Shown: positions 23,580 to 33,273 of the stretch, one piece after another
Numbering within the stretch: position 1 is the stretch's first letter
Layout: each line of letters begins with the position of its first letter
DNA from: Streptomyces djakartensis
GTDB lineage: Bacteria > Actinomycetota > Actinomycetes > Streptomycetales > Streptomycetaceae
DNA: 64,000 bases
Reading direction: 5' to 3'
Assembly (NCBI RefSeq): GCF_014651075.1
Contig: NZ_BMWE01000027.1
Location: 19,671 to 83,670 of the forward strand
The notes under the pieces: model-generated
What the model saw: only the letters and a program-made list of their open reading frames with translations
Told to the model about the DNA's origin: nothing
The model's database searches: none
Position numbers and translations under genes: made by a program

Positions 23580-25973
23580 TCAGCCCTGCTGCCCCGAGGC
23601 CTTCCGCCACACCGGCCGCAGTGCGACGGCACGCCTGCCCAGCCCCGACCACCAGGCCGACGCCGCCCACACCACACGCACGGTGGAGCGCGGCACGAGA
23701 ACCGCGCGGAGCCCGGCCCCGCGGCCGGCCGTCGCGCGCAGGCCCGCCGTCACACGGTGGACGTCTTCGGTGAGGCCCGCCGTCGGCCGGGGACGCGGTG
23801 CGTACAGGACCCGCTCCACCGCGTCCGCCACCCGGTGCACCGAGGCCGCGGCCGACGCGTCGAGGTCGCCCAGCCGCACGATCCGGGCGGCCGCCTTGCG
23901 CGAGGTCAGCGACTCGTCGGGCGGAATGCCGAAGTCCCACGCGGTGTCGGTCAGCTCCTGCCAGACGGCCAGCGTGCGCGGTACCGTGTCCGCCTCGCCG
24001 CGGCCATGCGCCCCCAGCCGTGCCGCGCGGATCCGCGTCCGCCACAGCATCGGTGCCAGCGGCAGTGCCGCCACCGCGAGGCCGGCGAGGACCCAGCCCA
24101 GGATCGCGTACCACTTCGGGCCGCCGTCGTCCGTGGGCAGCACCGCCTGCGGGGAGTCACTCGCACACCCGCCGTCCAGCTTCTTCTGCTCCGGCGTGCA
24201 GCTCTCACTCGCCGAGGGCGCCGCCGAAGGCGCCGCGGACGACGTCTCGGTCGGGCGCACCACGTCCGGTACCGAGCTGCCGGAGTCCTCCGGCAGCGTG
24301 TACGGCGGGATCGAGCCGCGGTTCGGTGTGGGCTCGAAGCGGGTCCAGCCCACACCCTCGAAGTACAGCTCCGGCCAGGCATGCGCGTCGCGCAGCCCCA
24401 CCGACACCGAACCGTCCGCCTGCGGGGAGCCCGGCGCGAAGCCCACCGCGACCCGCGCCGGTATGCCCAGGGAGCGGGCCATCGCCGCCATCGCGAAGGA
24501 GAAGTGCACGCAGAAGCCCTGCTTGTCCCTCAGGAAGCGGGCGATCGCGTCCGAGCCGCTGCCGACCTGCACCCGGGTGTCGTACTCGAAGCCGCCGGTC
24601 ACCGCGAACCAGTCCTGCAGCTCGACCGCCCTGTCGTACGGACTGGCGGCGCCCGCTGTGACCTGGCGGGCCGTGCGGGCCACCACCGGCGGCAGCGAGT
24701 CGGGAAGCCTGGTGAAGTCACGCCCGATGTCCGCCGGCGGTGGCGGCGCCGACGACAGCTGCTCAGCCGTCGGCTGCACGTCCAGGCTCTTGACCTGGTA
24801 CGTCAGGCCACGCGTGTTCTGCCCGTGGTCGCCGACGAGGGTCATGCCCAGCGGCTCGTAGCGCCAGTTGCCCCTGATGTCCACGCCGCTCGGCGGATAC
24901 GGCATGGGCAGCCAGTCCTGGGCGTACCAGCCGGCCGCCGTGATGGTGCTCTCGACCTCGGTGCGCTTGACGTCGGGGCCGAGGCCGACCGGGGTCGGGA
25001 ACGTGCCGCCGGGGACGGCGGTGATGGACCGGCGGGACGGCTTCCAGGTGGTGCCGTCGAAGTCGTCCAGCGACACGATCCGCAGGTACAGGTCCGAGAC
25101 GTCGGTCATCTTCGTCTTCACGGAGAGGACCTGCCGGTCCTCGTCCACGTTCAGACTGTCGCGCAGTGACACCAGCGGGTTCACGGCGGAGATCGTGCCG
25201 CCGCCGCCCGCGCCGCCGCCCGCACCCGTGCCCACCGAGTCCAGCAGGCCGCCGTTCATCGCGGGCAGGCCGACCGGCACCACCAGGGCGATGCCGAGCG
25301 CCACCGCGCCTATGCGCCGGCCGGCGCGGACCGGGGCGACGGCGCCGCTCGGCTCCCCTCCGGCCGTGCGCGGGGCACCGCCGAAGACCCGGCCCCACTG
25401 GGAGAGCCGGTCCCGCCCCTCGGCCAGGAGCAGCATCAGATAGCCGGCCGCCGCCACCAGGAACCACAGCCAGTCCGCGCCTCCGTCCGACAGACCCGCG
25501 GCCACCGAGTACAGCGCGAGCAGTGGCAGCCCGGCCGGGGCCGCGCTGCGGAAGGTCACCGCCAGGGTGTCCACCAGCAGCCCGATGATCAGGACACCAC
25601 CGATCAGCATCAGCCGGATGCCGTCGGACTCCAGGGGCGCCGGTATCGCGTACCGCGCGATGTCCTCCCCGCCCTGGCGGAGCAGGAGCGCGAAGCGGTC
25701 GAGGGCCTGCGGTCCGGGCACCAGCCCGGCCAGGGCCTGCTCACGGACGAACACGAACGTCAGCATCAGCACCGTGACCACGGCCTGGGCCGCCACCGTC
25801 AGCGGACGGGCCAGCGGCACCCTGCGGGCCGCGGCGCCCACGCCGGACTGCACGGCCAGCAGGAAGGCGGCCTGCACGATCCACGTGACCGGTCTGACGA
25901 GGGGCAGCAGGGCGCACGCGGCCATCAGTGTGGCCGCCCACGCCCCCAGCGTCAGTCGTACCCGCCCGCTCAT
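23580..25973 (-). CDS. TgpA-type transglutaminase-like membrane protein
   Basis: 797 aa. Six TM helices span the first 210 residues (TgpA N-terminal domain). An extracytoplasmic transglutaminase domain follows with Cys in GFCVHFSFAMAAMARSLGIP, His in RDAHAWPELYF and Asp/Glu-type GWTRFEPTP. A Ser/Ala-rich linker, another TM helix and a cytoplasmic DUF4129-like tail with LTSRKAAARI close it. Start ATG 25973 overlaps the DUF58 stop as ATGA. Third gene of the MoxR-DUF58-TgpA operon, a widespread set whose substrate is unknown. Confidence 0.92.
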   Translation of the reverse strand: MSGRVRLTLGAWAATLMAACALLPLVRPVTWIVQAAFLLAVQSGVGAAARRVPLARPLTVAAQAVVTVLMLTFVFVREQALAGLVPGPQALDRFALLLRQGGEDIARYAIPAPLESDGIRLMLIGGVLIIGLLVDTLAVTFRSAAPAGLPLLALYSVAAGLSDGGADWLWFLVAAAGYLMLLLAEGRDRLSQWGRVFGGAPRTAGGEPSGAVAPVRAGRRIGAVALGIALVVPVGLPAMNGGLLDSVGTGAGGGAGGGGTISAVNPLVSLRDSLNVDEDRQVLSVKTKMTDVSDLYLRIVSLDDFDGTTWKPSRRSITAVPGGTFPTPVGLGPDVKRTEVESTITAAGWYAQDWLPMPYPPSGVDIRGNWRYEPLGMTLVGDHGQNTRGLTYQVKSLDVQPTAEQLSSAPPPPADIGRDFTRLPDSLPPVVARTARQVTAGAASPYDRAVELQDWFAVTGGFEYDTRVQVGSGSDAIARFLRDKQGFCVHFSFAMAAMARSLGIPARVAVGFAPGSPQADGSVSVGLRDAHAWPELYFEGVGWTRFEPTPNRGSIPPYTLPEDSGSSVPDVVRPTETSSAAPSAAPSASESCTPEQKKLDGGCASDSPQAVLPTDDGGPKWYAILGWVLAGLAVAALPLAPMLWRTRIRAARLGAHGRGEADTVPRTLAVWQELTDTAWDFGIPPDESLTSRKAAARIVRLGDLDASAAASVHRVADAVERVLYAPRPRPTAGLTEDVHRVTAGLRATAGRGAGLRAVLVPRSTVRVVWAASAWWSGLGRRAVALRPVWRKASGQQG

Positions 25974-27333
25974 CACGGTCCCTCCCCGCCGCTCGCCGCG
26001 GCCACGCCCCTGCGCTCCCGGTCCGCGTGCCGCCACAGCTCGTCCAGCGAGGCGCCGCGCGGCACGCCCAGGGCCGTCCATCCCGCCTCACGCAGCAACC
26101 GCAGCCGCTCCCCGCTCCCGTCCAACGGGCCGGGCACGTCGCCCGGTTCCCGGATCCAGGTGTCGCTGTCCAGCACGAAGGCGACCGCGCCCTGGCTGCG
26201 GTGGCGCATCCGGGCCGCCACGGCCGCCTGCTCCTCGTCCAGGTCGCCGAGGAAGGCCACCAGCAGCCCCTCGTTCCCGCCGCGCAGCACGTCATAGGCC
26301 CGGGACAGGCCCGCGCCCTCGGAGTGGTCGATCACCGCGAGGGTGTCCATCAGCAGTCCGGCCGCGTCGGCCGACTCCTGGCTCGTGCCCGCGAAACCGT
26401 CCCCGCCCTCGCCGGGCACCGCGTTGCCGGTGTCCGTCAGCAGCCGGACCGACAAGCCCCGTTCGAGCATGTGCACCAGCACGGACGCGGCGCCCGCCAC
26501 GGCCCACTCGAAGGCCGAGTCCGGGCCCGCGCCGTGGAAGGCGATGCCGCGGGTGTCGAGCAGCACCGTGCACCGGGCACGCTGCGGCTGCTCCTCGCGC
26601 CGCACCATCAGCTCGCCGTAGCGGGCGGTGGAACGCCAGTGCACCCGGCGCAGGTCGTCGCCGTGGCGGTACCCGCGCGGGATCACATCGTCCTCACCGG
26701 CCAGCGCGAGCGACCGCTGCCGACCGTCCCCGTACCCCTTCGCCTCGCCTCCGAGGCGCACCGGAGCCAGCGGTTCCACGCGCGGGATCACCGTCAGGGT
26801 GTCGTACGTCGAGAAGGACCGGGTCAGCTCGCACATGCCGAACGGATCGGTCAGACGCAGCTGGAGCGGGCCCAGCGGGTAGCGGCCGCGCAGGTCGGAG
26901 CGGACCCGGTAGGACACCTCGCGCCGGCCGCCCGCCTCCACCCTGTCGAGCACGAAACGGGGCCGCGGACCGAGCACGTACGGCACCCGGTCCTGGAGCA
27001 TCAGCAGGCCCGTGGGCAGGCGCGAGACGTTGTCCATCCGCAGATGGACCCGGGACTCGCCGCCGGCCGGCACACGCGCGGGGGAGAGGCGCCGGCTGCC
27101 CGCGACCCGGTAGCGGGTGCGGTACAGCACCGTCGCGCAGACCAGCGGCAGCACCGCCAGCAGCAGACCCACGCGCAGCAGGTCGCTCTGCCCCAGCACG
27201 TAACTGCAGACGGCGGCCGCGACGCCGGCCGCCAGGAAGGAGCGTCCGCGGGTGGTCAGACCGGCCAGGGCGGTGCGGATGCCACCCTTCTCGTCCCGGT
27301 CGGCCTCCGCGTGCCCCGTCCCCGCGGTCGTCA

Positions 27334-27334
<1 letters not shown>
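25973..27334 (-). CDS. DUF58 domain protein
   Basis: 453 aa. Two TM helices at the N-terminus are followed by beta-rich repeats and the signature DVIPRGYRHGDDLRRVHW and RYGELMVRREEQP of DUF58, then a von Willebrand-like fold (CTVLLDTRGIAF). The start overlaps the MoxR stop as ATGA. It is the usual partner of MoxR AAA+ ATPases, which are thought to remodel protein complexes at the membrane. Confidence 0.93.
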
Positions 27335-28374
<1,040 letters not shown>

Positions 28375-28666
28375 CCGGCCCTCCTCGGCCCTTCCCGCGC
28401 TCTCAGGGAGCACGGGATACCCCAATTTCCCGGGCCGACGCGCCAAGACGCTGGCCGGCCCACCCCGAACCACGGACCCCACGCCTGAAATGCTCAGCGT
28501 GACGCCACTCCCCCGCATTCTTGCTGCCGTTACCGATTCGTGTCACTCGACTGTGGACAACTGGCCGCGATATGTCGGCCTTGCATCCTTTTCGAATATG
28601 CGACTGACAGGCTTTCGGCAGCCACGGCAGGTGGTCTTCCGGGGTGGGCGGCCCTCAGCGCCCAGG

Positions 28667-29221
28667 TCAGGAGGCGGGGTCGACCTCGCGCAGGAGGCCC
28701 GTCTTCACGTCGAAGACAAATCCCCGCACGTCGTCCGTGTGCTCCAGGAACGGCGAGGTCCGAACCCGCTGCATCGACTGCCGCACGTCCTGGTCGACGT
28801 CCCTGAAGGACTCGACGGCCCAGGCCGGACGCTGGCCGACCTCCAGCTCCAGCTCGTTGCGGAAGTCCTCGGTGAGCGATTCCAGGCCACACCCGGTGTG
28901 GTGGATGAGCACGACGCTGCGCGTCCCCAGCTTCCGCTGGCTGATGGTCAGCGAACGGATCACGTCGTCGGTGACCACACCGCCCGCGTTGCGGATGGTG
29001 TGGCAGTCACCGAGCTGCAGGCCCAGCGCGGCGTGCAGGTCGAGACGGGCGTCCATGCAGGCCACGACGGCGACGTGCAGGACGGGGCGGGCGTCCATGC
29101 CGGGGTCGGTGAAGGCTGCCGCGTAACGCTGGTTCGCCTCCACGAGCCGGTCGGTGACGGTGCCGCCGGTGGTCGCGGCGTCCTGGCCAGTGGGAAACGA
29201 TGCAGAAGTCGTCATACCCAT
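28667..29221 (-). CDS. Beta-carbonic anhydrase
   Basis: 184 aa. Zn-binding and catalytic motifs VVACMDARLD (Cys-x-Asp-x-Arg) and LIHHTGCG (His-x2-Cys) are present, with NAGG between. It interconverts CO2 and bicarbonate. Start choice is between ATG 29221 and ATG 29215 (two codons on); no clear ribosome site distinguishes them. It stands alone between the MoxR operon and the division cluster. Confidence 0.92.
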   Translation of the reverse strand: MGMTTSASFPTGQDAATTGGTVTDRLVEANQRYAAAFTDPGMDARPVLHVAVVACMDARLDLHAALGLQLGDCHTIRNAGGVVTDDVIRSLTISQRKLGTRSVVLIHHTGCGLESLTEDFRNELELEVGQRPAWAVESFRDVDQDVRQSMQRVRTSPFLEHTDDVRGFVFDVKTGLLREVDPAS

Positions 29222-29344
29222 GACGGTACTGGTCACGACTGTTCTCGGCCTGCTGTGAGAGGGGACAAAGAACGTCATCGGGCCTTGTAGTGAGGTAACC
29301 CACAAGGGTGGTGTGTTACGGGCCGCGACGCGCAGGCCGGTTGA

Positions 29345-29372
29345 TTGACCGGGAGACAGGGTGGACTAAAGT
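29345..29372 (+). promoter_or_regulatory. Promoter of the rsmH-led division cluster
   Basis: TTGACC (29345-29350), spacer 16, TAAAGT (29367-29372). A start near 29379 gives a leader of roughly 200 nt before rsmH. Confidence 0.6.
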
Positions 29373-29378
29373 GACGCG

Positions 29379-29586
29379 AAGCGGGAGGCGAGTCTCTCCC
29401 CGCTGGACTGCTTTTCCCGGAGACCCGGCGACGCCCGGCGATCTCCCCACGTGCGCGGCGCGTACGTACGGCTCGGCCTCCTCCCGCTCCCGGTCGGCTG
29501 ACGCTTCCGGCGCCGGCGGGCCTCCCCTTCACGAGCGGGCGGGGACCCGGCGGTGCGTACGGCCGCGTCGGATCTGAGAGGGCCCC
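29379..29586 (+). ncRNA. Structured leader of rsmH (mraW RNA motif candidate)
   Basis: The long leader has inverted repeats: agcggg (from 29381) with cccgct (to about 29406), and ggaga (about 29418) with tctcc (about 29446) enclosing cccggcg/cgcccgg. A conserved structured 'mraW RNA' has been described upstream of mraW operons only in actinomycetes, and this is the right place. I cannot verify the consensus by eye, so the match is positional. Confidence 0.5.
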
Positions 29587-30543
29587 TTGAGTCAGAGTCG
29601 ACACGTCCCGGTGATGCTCCAGCGGTGCCTGGATCTGCTGGCACCCGCCCTTCAGAGCCCGGACGCCGTGGTCGTCGACTGCACCCTCGGACTCGGCGGC
29701 CACAGCGAGGCGCTCCTCGAGAGGTTCCCCGAGGCCCGTCTCGTCGCCCTCGACCGCGACAAGGAGGCCCTGCGCCTGTCCGGTGAGCGCCTCGCGCCCT
29801 ACGGCGAGCGCGCCACCCTCGTCCACGCCGTGTACGACGAACTCCCCGAGGTGCTGCACAAGCTCGGCATCGCGCGCGTGCGGGGCGTGCTGTTCGACCT
29901 CGGTGTCTCCTCCATGCAGCTCGACGAGGCCGACCGCGGCTTCGCCTACGCCCAGGACGCCCCGCTCGACATGCGCATGGACCAGACGGCCGGCGTCAGC
30001 GCCGCCGAGGTCCTCAACACCTACCCGCCGGGCGAACTCGTGCGCATCCTGCGCGCGTACGGCGAGGAGAAGCAGGCCAAGCGGATCGTGAGCGCGATCG
30101 TGCGCGAGCGGGAGAAGGAGCCGTTCAGCAACAGCGCGCGGCTGGTCGAACTGATCAGGGACGCGCTGCCGCAGGCCGCCAAGCGCACCGGCGGCAACCC
30201 GGCCAAGCGCACCTTCCAGGCCCTGCGCATCGAGGTCAACGGCGAACTCGCCGTGCTCGAGCGGGCGATCCCGGCCGCCGTGAAGGCGCTCGACGTGGGC
30301 GGGCGGATCGCGGTGCTGTCGTACCACTCGCTGGAGGACCGGCTGGTCAAGCAGGTGTTCGCGGCGGGGGCCGCCACCACGGCGCCACCCGGGCTGCCCG
30401 TCGTGCCCGAGCGCTACCAGCCGCGGCTCAAGCTGCTCACGCGCGGTGCCGAACTCCCCACCGAGGGCGAGATCGCCGAGAACCGGCGTGCGGCACCGGC
30501 GCGGCTGCGGGGCGCCCAGCGCATCAGGGAGGACGTCGAGTGA
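29587..30543 (+). CDS. rsmH: 16S rRNA (cytosine-1402-N4)-methyltransferase RsmH (MraW)
   Basis: 318 aa. SRHVPVMLQRCLDLL opens the protein, SAM motif DCTLGLGGHSEALLERFP follows, then GVLFDLGVSSMQLDEADRGFA, MDQTAG and the C-terminal VLSYHSLEDRLVK with KLLTRGAELPTEGE. Rare TTG start at 29587 with GAGAGGG upstream. First gene of the dcw cluster; mraZ, which precedes it in many bacteria, is absent. Confidence 0.96.
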   Translation: MSQSRHVPVMLQRCLDLLAPALQSPDAVVVDCTLGLGGHSEALLERFPEARLVALDRDKEALRLSGERLAPYGERATLVHAVYDELPEVLHKLGIARVRGVLFDLGVSSMQLDEADRGFAYAQDAPLDMRMDQTAGVSAAEVLNTYPPGELVRILRAYGEEKQAKRIVSAIVREREKEPFSNSARLVELIRDALPQAAKRTGGNPAKRTFQALRIEVNGELAVLERAIPAAVKALDVGGRIAVLSYHSLEDRLVKQVFAAGAATTAPPGLPVVPERYQPRLKLLTRGAELPTEGEIAENRRAAPARLRGAQRIREDVE

Positions 30544-30574
30544 GGCGTGTGCAGGCCGGACCGAGGGAGCCTGA

Positions 30575-31024
30575 GTGAGCAGCAAACCCGAACTGAAGGG
30601 GCGGGCGGCCCGACTCGCGCGACTCTTCCCGACCGGCCCCGGGCAGGCGGCCCGCACGCCCTTCGTCCTCCTGGTGGTCCTCCTCCTCGGCGGCGGGCTC
30701 ATCTGCCTGCTGGTGCTGAACTCGGCCCTCAGCGAAGGCGCGTTCGAGCTCGACGACCTGCAGCGTGAGACCAAGAGCCTCACCGACGAGGAACAGGCCC
30801 TCCAGCGGGACATCGACGCCTACTCCGCCCCGGAGGCCCTCCAGCGGCGCGCCCGCGAACTCGGCATGGTCCCCGGCGGCGACCCCGCCTTCCTCGCCCC
30901 CGACGGCACCGTCAAGGGCGTCCCCAGCCCCGCCCCCGGCGCCCCGCTGACCGCCGCCCACATCCCCCTGGTCCTGGCCCCCGAGGCCATGACCGACGCC
31001 CCCGCCCCGATCCCCGGCAGGTGA
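30575..31024 (+). CDS. ftsL: Cell division protein FtsL
   Basis: 149 aa. A basic cytoplasmic N-terminus, one TM helix (about 29-50) and a short coiled coil (LDDLQRETKSLTDEEQALQRDIDAY) are followed by RRARELGMVPGGDPAFL and a Pro/Ala tail ending PAPIPGR. Part of the FtsQLB septal complex. GTG 30575 has GAGGGAG upstream. Its stop overlaps the start of a small downstream frame rather than ftsI itself. Confidence 0.92.
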   Translation: MSSKPELKGRAARLARLFPTGPGQAARTPFVLLVVLLLGGGLICLLVLNSALSEGAFELDDLQRETKSLTDEEQALQRDIDAYSAPEALQRRARELGMVPGGDPAFLAPDGTVKGVPSPAPGAPLTAAHIPLVLAPEAMTDAPAPIPGR

Positions 31025-31271
31025 CGGAAGTGGATGACGACTTCGGCAGGCGCCCAGCGCGCCGCCGTGTGACGGGCCCAGGTGCGGCGTCCGCTCCCGG
31101 GGCCGCGGCGGGCCGGACCCTCGGCCGGGCGGCCGGGAGGCCCGCCGAGCCGTCCCCGGTCCGCACCGCCGGCCGCGAGGCCCGGTGCCGGCCCTGCCGG
31201 CGTCCGCCCGAAACCGTGTCCGCCGGCCCCCGGACCGGTCCGACTCCGACCCCCGGCAGGTGACGGAAGTG
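31012..31271 (+). repeat. 21-bp direct repeat at the ftsL-ftsI junction
   Basis: The same 21 bases (beginning ccccggcaggtgacggaag) occur at 31012-31032 and 31251-31271, 239 bp apart. Each copy holds a stop TGA, an overlapping GTG start and the first codons ACG GAA GTG. The spacing is not a multiple of three, so the frame changes between copies. Confidence 0.85.
31021..31263 (+). CDS. 80-aa frame between ftsL and ftsI, probable decayed duplicate of the ftsI start
   Basis: Starts at GTG 31021 overlapping the ftsL stop (GTGA) and ends at TGA 31261-31263 overlapping the ftsI start (again GTGA). The product opens MTEVDDDFGRRPARRRVTGP, resembling the FtsI opening MTEVSDREPPRRRVPGP. It ends GPTPTPGR, resembling the FtsL end PAPIPGR. 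The rest is Ala/Arg/Pro-rich. I infer a tandem duplication of the ftsL-ftsI junction. It may be translated as a coupling link, or be a remnant; a sequencing frameshift is a weaker alternative. Confidence 0.5.
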   Translation: MTEVDDDFGRRPARRRVTGPGAASAPGAAAGRTLGRAAGRPAEPSPVRTAGREARCRPCRRPPETVSAGPRTGPTPTPGR

Positions 31272-33227
31272 TCCGACAGGGAACCACCACGCCGCAGGGT
31301 GCCCGGCCCCGCCAGGCCGGTCCGCCCCGACGCCAGGCGCCGGCCCGGACCCGGTGCCCGGCCCGCGCGGCGCCCGGCGCAGGGACGTCCCAGGGCGCCC
31401 CGGCCGCTCCGGCTGGCCAGCCCCCGGCCCCGGCTGCGTCTGGTCGGGCTCGCCCTGACGCTGGTGCTGATCGCCTTCGTCGTCCGGCTCTTCCAGGTGC
31501 AGGCCGTCGACGCGAGCACGTACGCCGCGAAGGCCGAGCAGAACCGCTACGTCGGGCAGGTGCTCGCCGCGGACCGGGGCGAGATCACCGACCGGTCCGG
31601 TGTGGCCCTGGCGACCAGCGAGGACGCCTACGACATCACCGCCGACCCCACGATGTTCGCTCCGGGCCAGCTGAAGATCGGCGACGGGCCCGAGCAGGCG
31701 GCCGCGCTGCTCGCGCCGATCCTCGGCCAGGACCAGGAGACGCTGGTCAAGAAGCTGCGCCCGAAGAACGAGGCCCTGCGTTACGTCAAACTCGCCTCCC
31801 GCCAGACCCCGCAGGTGTGGAAGCAGATCAAGGACCTGAAGTCCGCGCTCGCCAAGAAGGCGGAGACGGACAAGTCCACGCCCAATGTTCTCTCGGGCGT
31901 CTTCTCCGTCGCCACCAGCAAGCGCGTGTATCCCAACGCCGACCTCGCCGCCGGAATACTGGGCTGGGTCAACGGCGAGGGCAAGCCCGGTGGCGGCATC
32001 GAGCTGCAGCTGGACAAGCAGCTCGCCGGCAAGGACGGCAAGATCCGCTACGCCCAGTCGGGCGGCCGCCTCGTCCCCACCGCGGGCTCCACCGAGACAC
32101 CCGCCGTGCCCGGCAGCGACGTCGAGCTCACCATCGACCGCGACATCCAGTGGGCCGCCCAGAAGGCCATCTCCGACCAGGTGACGGAGTCCGCGGCCGA
32201 CCGCGGCTACGTCATCGTCCAGGACACCCGCACCGGCGAGATCCTGGCCATGGCCAACTCACCCGGTTTTGACCCCAACGACCTGTCCGACGCCGACCCG
32301 GCCGCCCTCGGCAACGCCGCCGTCCAGGACGCCTTCGAACCCGGCTCCACCGCCAAGGTCATGTCGATGGCCGCCGTGCTGGAGGAGAACGCCGCCACCC
32401 CGATGACCCACGTCGTCGTGCCCAATCGGCTGCACCGCGGCGACCGGCTCTTCAAGGACGACATCGACCACCCGACCTGGTACCTGACCCTCAACGGCGT
32501 CCTCGCCAAGTCCAGCAACATCGGCACCATCCTCGCCACCGGCCAGCTGGGCAGGACCCAGGCCCAGGCCAACAAGGTCCTCTACCACTACCTGCGCGAG
32601 TTCGGCCTCGGCAGCGAAACCGGACTCGGCTTCCCCGGCGAGACCAACGGCATCCTCGCCCCGCCCGACAAGTGGTCGACCTCGCAGCAGTACACGATCC
32701 CTTTCGGCCAGGGCGTCTCCATCAACGCCATGCAGGCGGCGTCCGTGTACTCGACCATCGCCAACGGCGGCGTCCGCGTCGAACCCACGCTCGTCCGCGG
32801 CACCAGGGGGCCCGACGGCCGCTTCACCCCGGCCGCCAGGCCCGGGACGAAGCGCGTCGTGAGCGCGAAGACGGCGAAGACCCTCGCCCGGATGCTGGAG
32901 TCCGTGGTGGACGACGAGGAGGGCACCGGAACCAAGGCGCGCATCCCCGGCTACCGCGTCGCGGGCAAGACGGGCACGGCGAACCGCGTGGATCCGGCCA
33001 CCGGCAAGTACCACGGCTACACGTCGTCGTTCGCCGGGTTCGCGCCCGCCGACAAACCACGCATCACCGTCTACTGCGCCATCCAGAACGCCACCAGCGG
33101 CAGCTACTTCGGCGGCCAGATCTGCGGCCCCGTATACAAGCAGGTCATGGAGTTCGCACTGAAGTCCCTCCAGGTCCCGCCGACCGGGGCCAAGCCCGCG
33201 AAGCTGCCGGTCACCTTCAGTCGCTGA
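31260..33227 (+). CDS. ftsI: Septal penicillin-binding protein FtsI (PBP3)
   Basis: A 655-aa transpeptidase for septal peptidoglycan. A Pro/Arg-rich cytoplasmic tail of about 60 residues leads to one TM helix (LVGLALTLVLIAFVVRLFQV). The dimerisation domain (AADRGEITDRSGVALA) and the penicillin-binding domain follow, with active-site GSTAKV (Ser-x-x-Lys), SSN and KTGTA motifs. Start GTG 31260 is coupled to the small upstream frame; GTG 31269 is the alternative. No PASTA repeats. FtsW is its glycosyltransferase partner. Confidence 0.95.
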   Translation: MTEVSDREPPRRRVPGPARPVRPDARRRPGPGARPARRPAQGRPRAPRPLRLASPRPRLRLVGLALTLVLIAFVVRLFQVQAVDASTYAAKAEQNRYVGQVLAADRGEITDRSGVALATSEDAYDITADPTMFAPGQLKIGDGPEQAAALLAPILGQDQETLVKKLRPKNEALRYVKLASRQTPQVWKQIKDLKSALAKKAETDKSTPNVLSGVFSVATSKRVYPNADLAAGILGWVNGEGKPGGGIELQLDKQLAGKDGKIRYAQSGGRLVPTAGSTETPAVPGSDVELTIDRDIQWAAQKAISDQVTESAADRGYVIVQDTRTGEILAMANSPGFDPNDLSDADPAALGNAAVQDAFEPGSTAKVMSMAAVLEENAATPMTHVVVPNRLHRGDRLFKDDIDHPTWYLTLNGVLAKSSNIGTILATGQLGRTQAQANKVLYHYLREFGLGSETGLGFPGETNGILAPPDKWSTSQQYTIPFGQGVSINAMQAASVYSTIANGGVRVEPTLVRGTRGPDGRFTPAARPGTKRVVSAKTAKTLARMLESVVDDEEGTGTKARIPGYRVAGKTGTANRVDPATGKYHGYTSSFAGFAPADKPRITVYCAIQNATSGSYFGGQICGPVYKQVMEFALKSLQVPPTGAKPAKLPVTFSR

Positions 33228-33273
33228 TCGGCCACACCCCCCGATCAGCACGGAACCAGCCAGGAACCACCTC

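Noticed and set aside
29222..29586. mraZ upstream of rsmH
   Set aside because: No frame with the MraZ repeats exists in this interval on either strand.
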